Assembly: GCA_023678885.1 (NCBI GenBank)
Contig: CM042993.1
Span: 1,386,501-1,450,500, forward strand
Reading direction: 5' to 3'
DNA: 64,000 nt
DNA from: Pogostemon cablin
Taxonomy: Eukaryota > Streptophyta > Magnoliopsida > Lamiales > Lamiaceae
The translations under genes were made by a program, and so were the position numbers. The notes beneath the pieces are model-generated. The model was not told the DNA's origin. It did not search any database and was given only the letters and a program-made list of their open reading frames with translations. Every line of letters begins with the position of its first letter. Position 1 is the stretch's first letter. Positions 35,535-46,820 of this stretch are shown here, piece after piece.

Positions 35535-36655
35535 GCCACTTTATACCTTGAATTCTGTTGGATTTTTATTTGAAGGAATGTATGCTGGCGATACATCGAG
35601 AATTTTGCTAAATTACTAGTATAGTAGTGTGTGTTCTCAAGATTTGTTATTAGAGCATTCAGAATGTTTATTTTACTCGATGGTCAGATTATCCACATTT
35701 CCACCATTTTTTTTAATCTCCGAAAATTGCAATTCTTTGCAGCTTAGTAATTGAATCGGTCACTTATTAATGAAATAAGCAAGGGAAGCAAAAACACATT
35801 TTCATACAGATGATTCCATCGATCATATTGACTATTGCTCATTCCAACTAAACACCCAAAATTAATCTTGTACTACTTGGTGTTTTGTATTGATTTTTAT
35901 ATTGGTAAACTACATAGATTCAATAAGATCTGTAATACAGAAATTACTTGCAGGGGAGATAGTATAAATTTTTTATTGATTGAGGCTCCTGGGCCCACGG
36001 AACACATTTCATGCGCCTTTGTAATTTTCATGTCCCTTTGCAATTTAAACCCCTAGATACATAGGTTTAAATAGTACATAGGTTTAAATAGAATTGGAGG
36101 GGGGGATTGTGTTCACATGGGGTGTCCCCGGGGACGCAGGAGCTTTTGCCTTTTTTATTTTCAATAACCTCTAAATATTTCTCCCAGCATATTACAAGGT
36201 ACTATATATAAGAGGATAGAGCCGTTTTGCAACTCAGTAGAATCCACAGTTGAGATATAACTAGGTTAAATCAACTTCACACTAATCACTTCATGCGTTA
36301 AATTTAAACCCTCAACAGCCACATTGACATCCAACCCATCTGTAAATATCAAAAGAACAATATTAACATTTTTTTAACAGGCTTTGAAAATTCAACGCAC
36401 TCAACTTATAAAACTATGCATCATACACACATCGATTTTGAAACAACTGTTAATATTAAGAGAATATACTCTAGTTTTTATATATAAAAGGTTGATACAG
36501 GCAATGCTGAAGCACACTAAATATTTACCTGGAGGAAAAGCTAAAACTTGAATACCAAAATCGACTCATGGCCAGCAATATAAGTGCCATAATAATATCA
36601 GAGGTTTCAACTATAGAAATATTTCCATTTCTCTGCATTCCTTTGACAGTTACTA
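35535..36655. other. Spacer between convergent RPS15 and methyltransferase genes
   Basis: It contains the two 3' UTRs and family A repeat copy 2. No other gene is supported. Confidence 0.6.
35981..36150. repeat. Repeat family A, copy 2
   Basis: It starts TGAGGCTCCTGGGCCCACGG and ends GACGCAGGAGCTTTTGCC. It shares CGCCTTTGTAATTTTCATG and CAATTTAAACCCCTAG blocks with copy 1, and has an extra duplicated ACATAGGTTTAAATAG. The terminal hairpin is largely deleted. Confidence 0.7.
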
Positions 36656-38645
36656 TCATGTTCCCTGTCTACTCTTCTTTTGAGCCCACTTAGGTCCATA
36701 TATTGCTAGGTTTGTCCTGCCAAACCTTCGATCTGCTATCTGCATTTGTTTACAACCTATGCTCAATACGATGCGATACACATGAATGTCGCAATAGGAT
36801 AACATTAACGGGAAATACATCAATTAAATAAACACAAGTAAGTCAATATGACAGCTACCTTTACCAAGCATGCACATGAATCTAGCATGTCAGTTCTCAG
36901 AGCATACTCCACTACCTGGAGAAGTGAGATGACTAAGATGAGGAGAGCAAGGGATGAAAAAAAATTTCAGCAAAAATGCAAACCCAACTTACTATAAAGG
37001 TATTCTCCCCAACAACTGATGAATTTGAAATCTGATCCATCAGTACTGCATAATCTACAAGCATATATGGAGGAGTGACACTTATGAAATCAAACGCCTC
37101 ATCTTTGCCTGCAACAATCAGACAGACATCTGAAAACCCTCAAACAGTAAAAAGTAGTTCATGGATAAAGGAGAATGGAAATTCATTCCAGAGGAACAAG
37201 ATTTCACATAAGCATTTTATACTCAACCAAACTCACATTCATAGATGATCCTTTCAATATTTTAGAACCTTTTTAACCCCTTCCAACCTCATAACCATAA
37301 AGATATTGGTGAAAGTGCTTTACTTGAGAAAGATAATGGTCACTGTGTACGATGTAAAGCTTGGGATACTGAATTTTGTACCAACAAAAGAATATAATCA
37401 CCTAAAAATCGTTCTGCATTTTTCAAGAAGGTTTCAACGCGAACAGTATGTATAACTGAAACATCAAGAAAACCAGTTGATTCCAAATTTGGCCGCAGCA
37501 CATCCGAGACAACCCATGGGTCCATCTCAACGAAGTGGACCTAGAGATAGAAAATTGTCTAAGCAAGCATTTCGAAAAGGCAAGCAATAAGCTCATTAAA
37601 GAACGTAAAATCAAACATCAAAGCCCTATCACAAGATATTTTGTACTCAGAGACCTTAAAAATGTCAAATCACATAATTAGATATTGGTAATGCACCTCA
37701 GAGCATCCTCTGCTGATGGCTTCAATACCAACTGATCCTGTACCACTATACAAGTCTAACCAGCGACCAGGTCTTAGACTCTGCGGACTGCCTCCAGCTG
37801 CCTGTTTTAAACAGTTGCAATGCTTTAAATCCTTGCTTAATGTTGGTATCAGGATTAAGTGAAACACATTCTAGTTCAAATTGCATTCAAATATCTAAGT
37901 GAGATTAACCTGCAAAATCCCAAATGCTGCTCCCTTTACAACTTCCATCATAGGCCGGACATCCATACCCTTGGGTGAGAGCAGCTTCTTCCTCCGAGCT
38001 CTTCCTCCAAGAACCTAAATATCCATTGAATATATGATATTCTTCTCCAAAATTTAACTTTCTTTTATTATGAATCTAGTTCACTTTAACAGCTGCATAG
38101 GATAAATCAGAAATGAATCTCAAAGGTCAAACCTGAAGCAATTTGTGCGTCTCGCGTGGAGGCTTCGGCTCCTCTGGCAGTGTATCGTTTGCCATTTCTG
38201 CACTTCCTCTTTCTCTTCTTCTTTTCATCTACATCCAAAACGCACCAAAATAAACTTCACATCAAACAATTCTACTCCGCACACGCTAACACACTCCAAA
38301 CGATAAGCAGGAAATAGGACGACCTTTCGAGAGGGTTTGGTTAAGTAATCATCGGGATTAAGACCGTATTGTTCGAGAAGCTCTCTGTTCTTCGCATTAT
38401 CAACAATTTCATTCTTCGGTTCTGATATGTAATCAATCAACAGTTAAGATTCTCTACACTTTCACAATTCTAATAGAATCAATTGAGAATTACATTCGCA
38501 GTGACTTACTGTAAGAGAAAGTGATAACAAATGGACGGTGGCGAGAGCTGCTGCATGCTCGCTTCGGTGGAAAGCTGCTGAAACGGAAATTTGGGCAAAC
38601 AAAATCACTTCTCGCGATTTGCAATGGAGATTGTAGAATCGCCAT
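36656..38645 (-). CDS. RsmD-type rRNA guanine-N2 methyltransferase, probably organellar
   Basis: Nine exons: 38510-38645, 38324-38421, 38133-38228, 37910-38014, 37697-37801, 37402-37540, 36993-37108, 36865-36915 and 36656-36739. The CDS is 930 nt (309 aa) with consistent phases. The N-terminal ~50 residues are Ser/Arg/Phe-rich with few acidic residues, fitting a plastid transit peptide. The methyltransferase core shows RPMMEVVKGAAFGILQ, the SAM-binding loop LDLYSGTGSVGIEAISRG (residues 160-177), acidic VEMDP (strand 2) and the catalytic-type motif TPPY (238-241). Bacterial RsmD methylates G966 of 16S rRNA, so a small-subunit rRNA target in chloroplasts is inferred. The position matches my recollection of Arabidopsis At3g28460, next to CLE25 and BIR2. 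Confidence 0.9.
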
Positions 38646-38697
38646 TTTCTCTGCTAGTTTGCTCAGAGACGGTGATTAACCAGGGAGTGGTAATTTT

Positions 38698-38761
38698 TGG
38701 GCTTATATTGGCCTTTTAATCATTGGGCTTGTGGAAAAATTGATCATTGGGCTGAGGCCCA
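38698..38761 (-). promoter_or_regulatory. Site II-like cluster upstream of the methyltransferase gene
   Basis: TGGGCT occurs at 38698, 38724 and 38748, and GGCCCA at 38756, all 50-120 bp upstream of the ATG. This fits co-regulation with translation-related genes such as RPS15. Confidence 0.6.
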
Positions 38762-39135
38762 ATTCATTAAGAACATTGTATGAATTATCCATAATATTCC
38801 TTCAATTTTAATTTATTTTTTTAATTCCATTTACACATAGGCCGGAATTACAAGTCAAAATCTAAATTCAATCTCTACTTAAGAGATTTAAATTGTTTTT
38901 TTGACTAAAATCTTGAGAAAAAAAGAAAAAAGTTACGACATCCATATTCTTATCTAATCAACTTATTTCACTGTTTAATTAGTTCAAAATGAGAATTTTG
39001 TCTTAAACTAGTGTTAATCCAAACAATTATTAATACGTGTGGAAATGAAATGTCAAGTGGAAAATATATTTTAAAATTTTCTTTTTTGTTACGATCTGAT
39101 TGTTGGAACACATAAATATAGCACGTCTATTATAG

Positions 39136-39260
39136 AATGAAATAAATGTAGTATGAGTTAATTCGTTCATTCAATTAAAAATAGAAATTTGGTATGAAAT
39201 TAATGTAGTATGAGTTAATTCGTTCATTCAATTAAAAAAAATTTGGTATGAAATAAATAT
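39136..39260. repeat. Tandem duplication, two units of about 57 bp
   Basis: Each unit contains ATGTAGTATGAGTTAATTCG and TTCATTCAATTAAAAA followed by AATTTGGTATGAAAT. The units are nearly identical. Confidence 0.85.
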
Positions 39261-39395
39261 ATATATATTTATATTGGGCTAATTATTCTTTTAATTTATT
39301 CATTATAAAATATTCTTCGATTATGTTATATATTCACAAAATAAAATACTATATAATACGAGAACATCAAACAAACTTATCGAATTTAAGGATAA

Positions 39396-39577
39396 TTCTT
39401 GGATGCACCTGGTGCACCGGAGCAACCCAAGTTTATAGGTTAAAGTATGTAGTGGAGTAGTTTTTTATTTTTTAAAAATTAATTATTTTATCTTTTTTAA
39501 TGGAGGAGATTGAATTCTAAAATAATCTAATGATTTAAATTGTCTAGATGCACCACCAGTGCATTCTGGAGTCTGAA
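39396..39577. repeat. Repeat family B, copy 2
   Basis: It begins GATGCACCTGGTGCACCGG and ends TAGATGCACCACCAGTGCAT. It shares order and spacing of landmarks with 5181-5345 over the whole length. Confidence 0.6.
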
Positions 39578-40193
39578 TTTAAATATATTTATTGTAAAAT
39601 TGTCAGATATAATATATTATCACGTGCGTACCCACACACTATGAATTTGGTCCACGCTTAATATGAACATCGTGAAAGCCATTTTACCTACCTTAATCGA
39701 ACTTCCCAGCTTACTTAGATAATGACTCATTTTCTAATTAAAACGCGTTTAATTATAAAAAGAAAGTTAATTAATTTCAAGAAAATTAATTACATTATCG
39801 TTGAATTGTGTTTATACAGGGTGTAAAATTTAAAAGATTGAGTAATGTATTAGTACATGAAATCTTCTCATTATAAGTATGTTATTTTGATGAGATTATA
39901 AGCTTAAGAGTTGAACAGGTTAGGTATTGTTCCATTAAGCATATATACTTACGTCTTAGAATATCTCTCATATGGTAAACATTTATAAGAATCAGACTAA
40001 CATATAAATCCTATTTTCAACCATTATTATTTTTATATAAAAAATTATTATTTAGAGATATAAATAATTACTCGTTTAAATAAAAAAAATTACTCTTCAA
40101 ACTACCGTAAATCATGATTTATGCGATTACTTTTTAATATATAAAAAAATTAAATTTTAGAAAGATGAACTATTATTTTTCTTAATAAAAAAA

Positions 40194-40256
40194 TGAGTGA
40201 GGCTCTTGTGCCCCTGGCGACACCGTACGCCTTTACCATTTCTGTGCCCCTTTGCA
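40194..40256. repeat. Repeat family A, fragment
   Basis: The first ~60 bp of the family A unit is present: TGAGTGAGGCTCTTGTGCCC through GTACGCCTTTACCATTTC to CCCCTTTGCA. The rest is missing. Confidence 0.6.
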
Positions 40257-40374
40257 AAAATATTGTTCACGTGTGAAAACTAATTCACACCCGACTCACT
40301 CCCTGTATATTATGGGATGAGAGAGTATTATTTTCTAAATGAGATAACTTATCTTATTTTTTTGTAGTATTATA

Positions 40375-40659
40375 CTTCATATGTCTCGAACTCGTTGTTT
40401 TACTTTGCGTTTTTATCCGTTCCAAACTAATTGTCTTATTTCAAAAAATGAAACTTAACATCAACCAACAATCCCAAAAGTTAATCTTAATTTCAAAAAT
40501 ACTACTCCCACCTAACACACATAACATACTTTATAATTTATTTATTACCTAAAAATACCACAGTACCCCTAAAAAGTCAATAAAATTAATTAAATAATAA
40601 TATTTTTCTTAAACTCTGTGTCTACAGTAACTAAGACATCGAGTTTGGAATGAAGTGAG
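40375..40659. mobile_element. Stowaway-like MITE, inverted relative of 54027-54299
   Basis: TA-flanked ends CTTCATATGTCTCGAACTCG and CGAGTTTGGAATGAAGTGAG are inverted and diverged. The interior blocks TTATTTATTACCTAAAAATA and ACCCCTAAAAAGTCAATAAA match the reverse complement of the 54-kb MITE. It is non-coding. Confidence 0.7.
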
Positions 40660-40718
40660 TATTTTAATTGAGATCACTTATTATATTTCCTTGTTTCAAT
40701 TAAGTTTTATTTCACTTA

Positions 40719-41519
40719 TTAAATTTAGGGAAAATAGATTTTTTTGTCCGCTAACTTTGCCCAATTTTGAATTTAGTCCATAAATTTTTTACTTTTTGAA
40801 AATCGTCCATTATATTTGCAGAATTTTGAAAATCGTCCATTATATTTGAAAATTTTGAAAATCGTCCATCATGTTTACCAAGTTCAACAAAATCGTCCGT
40901 TTCAACAGGTCATTAACATATTATTCTAAAAAATAAAAATAAAAAATATGTAAAATATATATATATATACTATTTTAAAAAAATAGCCTCCACTAAGAAT
41001 TTATATTATACTCTCTCCGTCCGCCCGAAAGAGGGCATTTTGCTTTTGTGCACGTTGATTAAGAAGTATTGTTATTTAATGTGTAGTGGGTAGTTGTATT
41101 AGTGGGAGTGTGGATCCCATATTTTAATTGTATTAGTGGGTGTGTGTGGATCTCATGTGTGTAAAAAATAAAGTGACCCTCTTTGGAACGGACGACCAAA
41201 ATGGAAAAAAGACTCTCTTTCGAGCGGACGGAGGAAGTATCAATATTTAGTCAAATTTGCTCCACTTTAGTAATGAGATTAATATTGTTTGTTTAATATA
41301 CGGAAGTGAAAAATGAAAAGTGAGATAAAATTGATTAAATAAAAATATGATATAGATTAATTGGGGTGAAAATATATATTGAATTTTATGAAGTTAATGG
41401 ACTAATTTCAAAATTGTTATAAAATTAACGGACTAATTTCAAAATTAAAAAAGTTAATTGACTAATTTCAAAATGAATGAAAGTTAGTGGACGAAAAAAT
41501 ATATTTTTCCTTAAATTTA
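40719..41519. mobile_element. TIR DNA element with a MITE nested inside
   Basis: The left end (AAATTTAGGGAAAATAGATT, then TTTTTGTCCGCTAACTTTG) is the inverse of the right end (CAAAGTT-like AAAGTTAGTGGACGAAAAAA, then TTTTTCCTTAAATTT) over about 40 bp. Subterminal repeats ACTAATTTCAAAATT and AAAATCGTCCATTATATTTG are present on the two sides. A separate Stowaway-like element (41011-41237) sits inside. No transposase is encoded. Confidence 0.65.
41011..41237. mobile_element. Stowaway-like MITE nested in a TIR element
   Basis: Ends CTCTCTCCGTCCGCCCGAAA and CTTTCGAGCGGACGGAGGAAG are inverted, and TA flanks both sides. It is 227 bp and non-coding, and inserted after the surrounding element. Confidence 0.75.
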
Positions 41520-42177
41520 TGTCATACATTTTAATCCATGCCTAAGCTAGGATTTAAACTTTAATAGTTATTAATTAAAATATAATATTTTAATAGAAAA
41601 TTAGTTATAAAAAACGAAATAAATTATTATCATGAAATTAGATTAATTATTTTTAGTCTTTGAAGTCTCATTTCCTTAAATATTGAATTAAGAAAAATAT
41701 TTAAATTGAGAGTCCAACTATAATGCAATTAATGTATTTGGACAATTTTAACCTTTTGATTAAATTTAAATTTAATTTTTGTATGAATTAAAATAATAAA
41801 AAAATTTAGAAAAATCTACTCCAAAATAGCCTAATTTGATTGTATCTGGAAATAATGTGGTTATATTTGCTACTACTCGTTATACTCAAAAATAAAAATA
41901 AAATAATAATAAAAATATGATGGGAACAACATATTCATATTGTCTAATCGAATCAAATCCTGCTACGTGGCAGCTATTAATCACCCGACCAGAAAAGTGC
42001 GTACGCTAACTTCACAAGTGAACAACTATCCTACGTTATCATTGACTAATATTAATCACATTGTTACTGTTCATTATTTTATTTTAGTATTTTTTAATTT
42101 TTATTTTCGTGTGGACTGATTCTAATTTATTGAATATAGATTTGAATTCAATGAAGTTGAGCCATGGCACTTAATCC

Positions 42178-42186
42178 TATATATAC
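42178..42186 (+). promoter_or_regulatory. TATA-like box of the DUF1336 gene
   Basis: TATATATAC lies about 60 bp upstream of the ATG at 42243, a normal plant spacing if the leader is short. Confidence 0.4.
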
Positions 42187-42242
42187 ACGACCTAACGATC
42201 CGATTTCCAGTTCCGGATTGGAATTTTCTTCGGATTTTCGTG

Positions 42243-45200
42243 ATGGGTCTATGTGGGTCGAAGCCGAAAGGGTGTGTGGGGATGAAGGGAAAGTTGAATT
42301 TGCAGAAGAAGCGGAGGAAGAGAACGAGAAGGGTTAAGAAAGCCCATTCTGCGAATAATAAGACCCGAGTGGAACCCTCTAATCCCAAGGATCTCTCTTA
42401 CAGTAATCCTGCATTTCAAGGTTTTATGCTTGCCCTGATCTCTTTTTATCTCAGAATGGTGAATTGGGGGGTTTTTTGTAGGGCGTTTGTGGAAATTCTG
42501 ATTGTGATCTTGTTGGGCTTCTTATAGCTGCTGTTGTTGTTGTTTAGGAATCTGGGTGGTGGTTCTTTTTCTATATTTGCATTTGAGTAATTTTTTCTCC
42601 TGCAGCTGGGAAATGATGGGTTGTTGAGATTTAGTGGTGATGGATGTTAATGTGGGGTTATTCTTCAGTTTATTGTGAATTTGTTGCTTCTCTTGAAGTG
42701 ATGATTTTTGGAGAACGATAAAGGGATGCATTTTTTTTTTTTTTAGTGAATTTAAGCTTTGTGAATTTGTTATGTGGTTTAAACAGGAAGTAGTGAGGCA
42801 TGGTTTGACACTGATGGAGTGATTGATTCCGACGGTGAAGATGAGTTTTACAGTGTTCAAGATGGTTAGTATTTAATTTCTTCACAAAATATATGTTATT
42901 GAGGTCATGTATTTTTTATGCTACTATTAGCACATATCTTACTCACCCATTTTATGACTTCATCATGATAGATGTATCACAAGCTGGATCCCTATCCAAT
43001 GTTGTCACTCCAAGATTTTCAAACCAAGTGACGTGTAATGGTAATGATTCTCAGCTGTGTTCTGATGATCCTCAGAATGAGGTGAAGAATCCAGCTTTGT
43101 TGGAGAAATCCTCTGGTCAATGTGAGGAAGAAAATTCTAGGAAGAATGAGGCAGGATCATTGCATAGTTGTGCGTTTATATCAAACACATTCCTCCCTTG
43201 TCTTGCTTGTGACGAATCTTTGGATGGGAAGAAAAAGATTCCAAGTGCAGGAGGGCCAAGCACAAAGAAAAAAATGTCATTTACAACTTCTTTCAAATGG
43301 AAAGAAGGACAAGAAAATCCAGTTTTATGTAAGTGTTTGATTTTCTTTTGCGTCTTGACATATTGTTTGATAACATGAATGCATCCATAGTTTAGGAAAT
43401 AAGAAAGGGAGCTGTGATACATCATGAGACAGAGTATCCACTTCATTTTAGCAATTTGATCTGTGTTTACCTAATGGTTTCTCTGCTAAATGTAAGATTT
43501 TACTTTTTCATTATGATCAATTCATTTACTTTTTTTGCTTTGTATCTCAGCACTAGGGAAGCCTATTATACAAAGACCAATAGCTGGTTCTCAGATTATG
43601 TGTTCCCCATTAGAGAAGAAAATGCCAGAATCTTGGTCTAGGATTGAGCCAAGTATCTTTAAAGTTCGTGGGCGAAACTATACTAGGTAAGAACATATTA
43701 TGTTTGTTTCACTGTTCTGAACCACAGCACTCGGATTTTCTGAATTTATATTAAACAATCAGCACTAAATTTTGGCAGAAAAGTCAACTAATGAATCAAT
43801 ATTAATTACCTGAACAAAATGCAAAATTTCTGTGTTTGGCAGGGATAAAAAGAAAGAATTTGCTCCAAATTATGCTGCATATATTCCTTTTGGAGTGGAT
43901 GTTTTCTTGTCTCCTAAAAAAATTGATCATGTGGCTCGACTTGTAGAACTTCCAGCTATGGACTCACATGGAGAAGTCCCCCCTCTTCTTGTTGTAAACC
44001 TTCAGGTACATCTACTCTCACTGTAAATTATATATGTCGGTATATTTCCCCTTTCTCTTTATACGAGAAAGTTGATATGAAGTTACAAGAAAAAGCGACG
44101 AACAAGACCACTTGAGGATAAGTGTGTTTATGAAATCCATGTTCTCAGAAGTTCTTGAGAATGCTGATAAGATATTGTAAGAACTAAAATTGAGCCCATT
44201 TGGCCAAAGGAGATAATTTATGTTTAATTATGTGTTTGAGATCAACACAGAAAATATATAGTAAAAAAAGATCTATAAATAAAGCAAATCAAAATAATCA
44301 AAATAATTTAATATAGGAAAGCAAGGATATGCTCGTCTTTTGAATATTCCTTTTGAGTTTCAGAGCACTGATTGACTTCTAATATATGCATGTCAGGTTC
44401 CAATTTATCCTGCGACAATCTTCCAAAACGAATACGATGGGGCAGGGATGAGTTTTGTTTTCTATTTCAAGCTTTCAGAAAACTATTCTGAAGCTCTTCC
44501 CGCTCATTTTCGTGAAAATATTAAGGTAAGGAGGCATCTCCTACTCATTTGTTCTTACCGTCAACTATTACTTATCTTCCACAAATTTCAGCCACAAGGT
44601 CCCAAACTCATAATATGGTATCAAAATGAGTGAATCTACACGTGCTTTGTGTTGAACAGAGGATAATTGCGAACGAGACAGAGAAGATTAAAGGTTTTGC
44701 CATAGACACTAATGCACCCTTCAGGGAAAGATTAAAGATCTTGGGCCGAGTTGTGAACGTTGAGGATCTTCAATTGAGTGGAGCAGAGAGGAAACTTATG
44801 CATGCTTACAACGAGAAACCCGTTCTTTCTCGTCCTCAGCATGAGTTTTACTTGGTAAGTTCTATGGGTTATTTTTCTTTTTTGGCAGCTGGATTATTTT
44901 AACAAGCTCTAAATACCAGAGTACTGAATTCTTATCCTCAACAATTATACTGCTCTGTAATTCTATGATTTGTATGTCTTGAATACCATTCCACCTCGAT
45001 TATCATACGTGCAAACTGTAATTTTGATTATCTTTTTAGGGAGAAAACTACCTTGAGATCGACTTGGATATCCATAGATTCAGTTACATTGCTCGTAAAG
45101 GCTTTGAAACATTCCAAGACAGAATCAAGAACAGTGTCTTTGACTTTGGTCTGACCATTCAGGTAGATATCCGAGCAAATCCTAAACAAACTACGATGCA

Positions 45201-45339
45201 TTGAAATCTCTCCCTTTTCCACATTTGATTGTGTAATGTGATGCAGGGAAACAAGGCGGAAGATCTGCCTGAGTGCATGCTATGCTGTCTGCGACTGAAG
45301 GAAATCGACTATACTAACTATTGCCAGCTCAGCCTCTGA
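42243..45339 (+). CDS. EDR2_C (DUF1336) domain protein, CW14-like
   Basis: Nine exons: 42243-42420, 42787-42864, 42972-43328, 43551-43686, 43843-44005, 44397-44525, 44660-44854, 45040-45162 and 45247-45339. The CDS is 1452 nt (483 aa), all phases fitting. The N-terminus MGLCGSKPKGCVG looks fit for N-myristoylation with nearby Cys for acylation, followed by a very basic stretch (KKRRKRTRRVKK). A short SEAWFDTDGVIDSDGEDEFY motif resembles the CW14 subgroup. The C-terminal half has the DUF1336 pattern: YAAYIPFGVDVFLSPKKIDH, LPLVVNLQVPIYPATIF-like strand, GMSFVFYFKLSE, and ENYLEIDLDIHRFSYIARKG. EDR2-type domains are linked to lipid binding and disease resistance. The exact role here is unknown. 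Confidence 0.92.
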
Positions 45340-46017
45340 GTCGAAAACAAATATGTGTGCCTGCGGACCGCTGGGACGAGGTTTTCTTGTTGAATCAATG
45401 GCTGAATTCCAAGATATCGGCTTCATGTTAAGCTGCGCAGACGCTGATGTCCGAGTGAGTGTACAGATCTACTGAAGCTGTAACGAGATCAATGGAGTTA
45501 CAATTCTTTTCCACGATTAATTATTTTCAAGAATCACACCCTCTCATATTTTAGGTTGGGTGCTCATTTTGCTAATTCATGTGTTTTCATTTTCTTCCAT
45601 AAGTTCACACAAATAAAGAAATGAAAGACCAATCTCGGTCTCTTAATACTTGTGCTTCTGTTCTGTTCTGTCTTTTTTCTTTTTTTATTTTTCCTTAAAA
45701 TTCTTTTGTCTTTTATCTGAACAGAATATGACACAATAAATGCCCAAATATAAAACTCAAGTAAAATGAAGTCAATCACCAAATGTTTCAAATGCTAAAA
45801 GTCATCTCTTTCAATATATTTACAATATTTACATTCTACGAGGCAAAAAAAAAAAAATTCTGCAGACATCAAAGGAATATTAAATGTTGAGCTAAAGACC
45901 TATAACAAATTGCCAAACATAAGAGAGGGAGAGAGGAACACAGGTATACATCTGTCATAAAAAAAAAAACTACCTGAATGTTGGCAAAATGCAGCAGAAA
46001 ATGGAGAAAGAAAGGAT
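45340..46017. other. 3' UTR and short spacer
   Basis: It contains the DUF1336 gene 3' UTR and the 3' side of the next minus-strand gene. The minus-strand frames at 45564 and 45900 show no domain and overlap poly-T or the neighbouring gene. Confidence 0.5.
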
Positions 46018-46377
46018 CTATCTAGGAGGGGAGGAGGATCTAATGCAGCAAGAGAAAATGGAAAAGAAACTGGACCTGTGTGCCTTAGATTTAGACCTGG
46101 AGGGGGGAGGCTGAGGCGGCAGCACAACGAGGACAACGGAGTCGGGCGGGGAAGCAATGGAGGTGGAGGAAGAGATGGATTGGAAGCTTTCCCTGGAGAG
46201 ATCAACAGCAGAGGAAGACATGACCCTTGGATGTTTGTCGACAACGTTGTCCCATATTCTTCCAGAAGATCCTTGTCTCCTGAATGAGAATGAGGATCTC
46301 TGTAATGTCGTCATCATCACAACCTTCTTGATCTTTCTCCCTTTTCTTGATTTCCTTCTTGGTTTCTCTTCTTCCAA
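46018..46377 (-). CDS. Small basic Ser-rich protein with SFRRQGSSG motif (MASS-like)
   Basis: A single exon of 119 aa. The basic start (MEEEKPRRKSRKGRKIKK) is followed by LQRSSFSFRRQGSSGRIWD, which resembles the conserved core of a small plant family that includes the Arabidopsis MAP-kinase substrates MASS1-3. A Ser-rich middle (SISSSTSIASPPDS) offers possible Ser-Pro phosphosites, and the Cys-containing tail (FSIFSCCIRSSSPPR) may be acylated. The family assignment comes from memory of the motif. The overlapping minus-strand frame at 45900-46244 is a shadow. Confidence 0.7.
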   Translation of the reverse strand: MEEEKPRRKSRKGRKIKKVVMMTTLQRSSFSFRRQGSSGRIWDNVVDKHPRVMSSSAVDLSRESFQSISSSTSIASPPDSVVLVVLPPQPPPSRSKSKAHRSSFFSIFSCCIRSSSPPR

Positions 46378-46820
46378 CTAATTTAACGGTTATTTGACGT
46401 ACATCATGTTTTCTCTTTCCATGTCTTGTCGGTTTTTCATTCTTACTTTAGGGAAATTAGTTACCAAAATATCTTTGTATTATGATATTTAAAAGCTCTT
46501 AAGCTATACATCAATAATGGGGTTTTTTTGAGAAATTTATAGCCTTTTTTATGAATCTCCATTAATTGGTTGCTATAAATCAGTTCAATCATTTTACTAA
46601 AAATGAGATTTTTTTGTTGGGATATTTTTTTTATGATAAATATATTTATTAGATCAAATGAGCAAACCAGAAAACATTCTTTCCCTTCAATATTTCATGA
46701 CTCTGTAATTAAGACTACATATATATATATTTCCTGATGTTCAAGAAAGTTTAATTATCAATTTAAATTCTTCCATCTGCTAATAAATTATTAGCGTGTT
46801 AAAAATCTAGAGAATGATAA
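46378..46820. other. Short AT-rich spacer
   Basis: Nothing recognisable apart from likely 5' UTR of the upstream gene and 3' UTR of the MYB gene. Confidence 0.5.

Larger units (their letters stand above)
38762..42180. other. Spacer rich in small repeats
   Basis: No gene is supported between the methyltransferase and the DUF1336 gene. It contains a 57-bp tandem duplication (39136-39260), family B copy 2, a family A fragment, a MITE (40375-40659) and a larger TIR element with a nested MITE (40719-41519). Confidence 0.6.

Noticed and set aside
45900..46244. 114-aa Pro/Ser/Leu-rich minus-strand frame
   Set aside because: It overlaps the SFRRQGSSG-motif gene in another frame and lacks conserved motifs.
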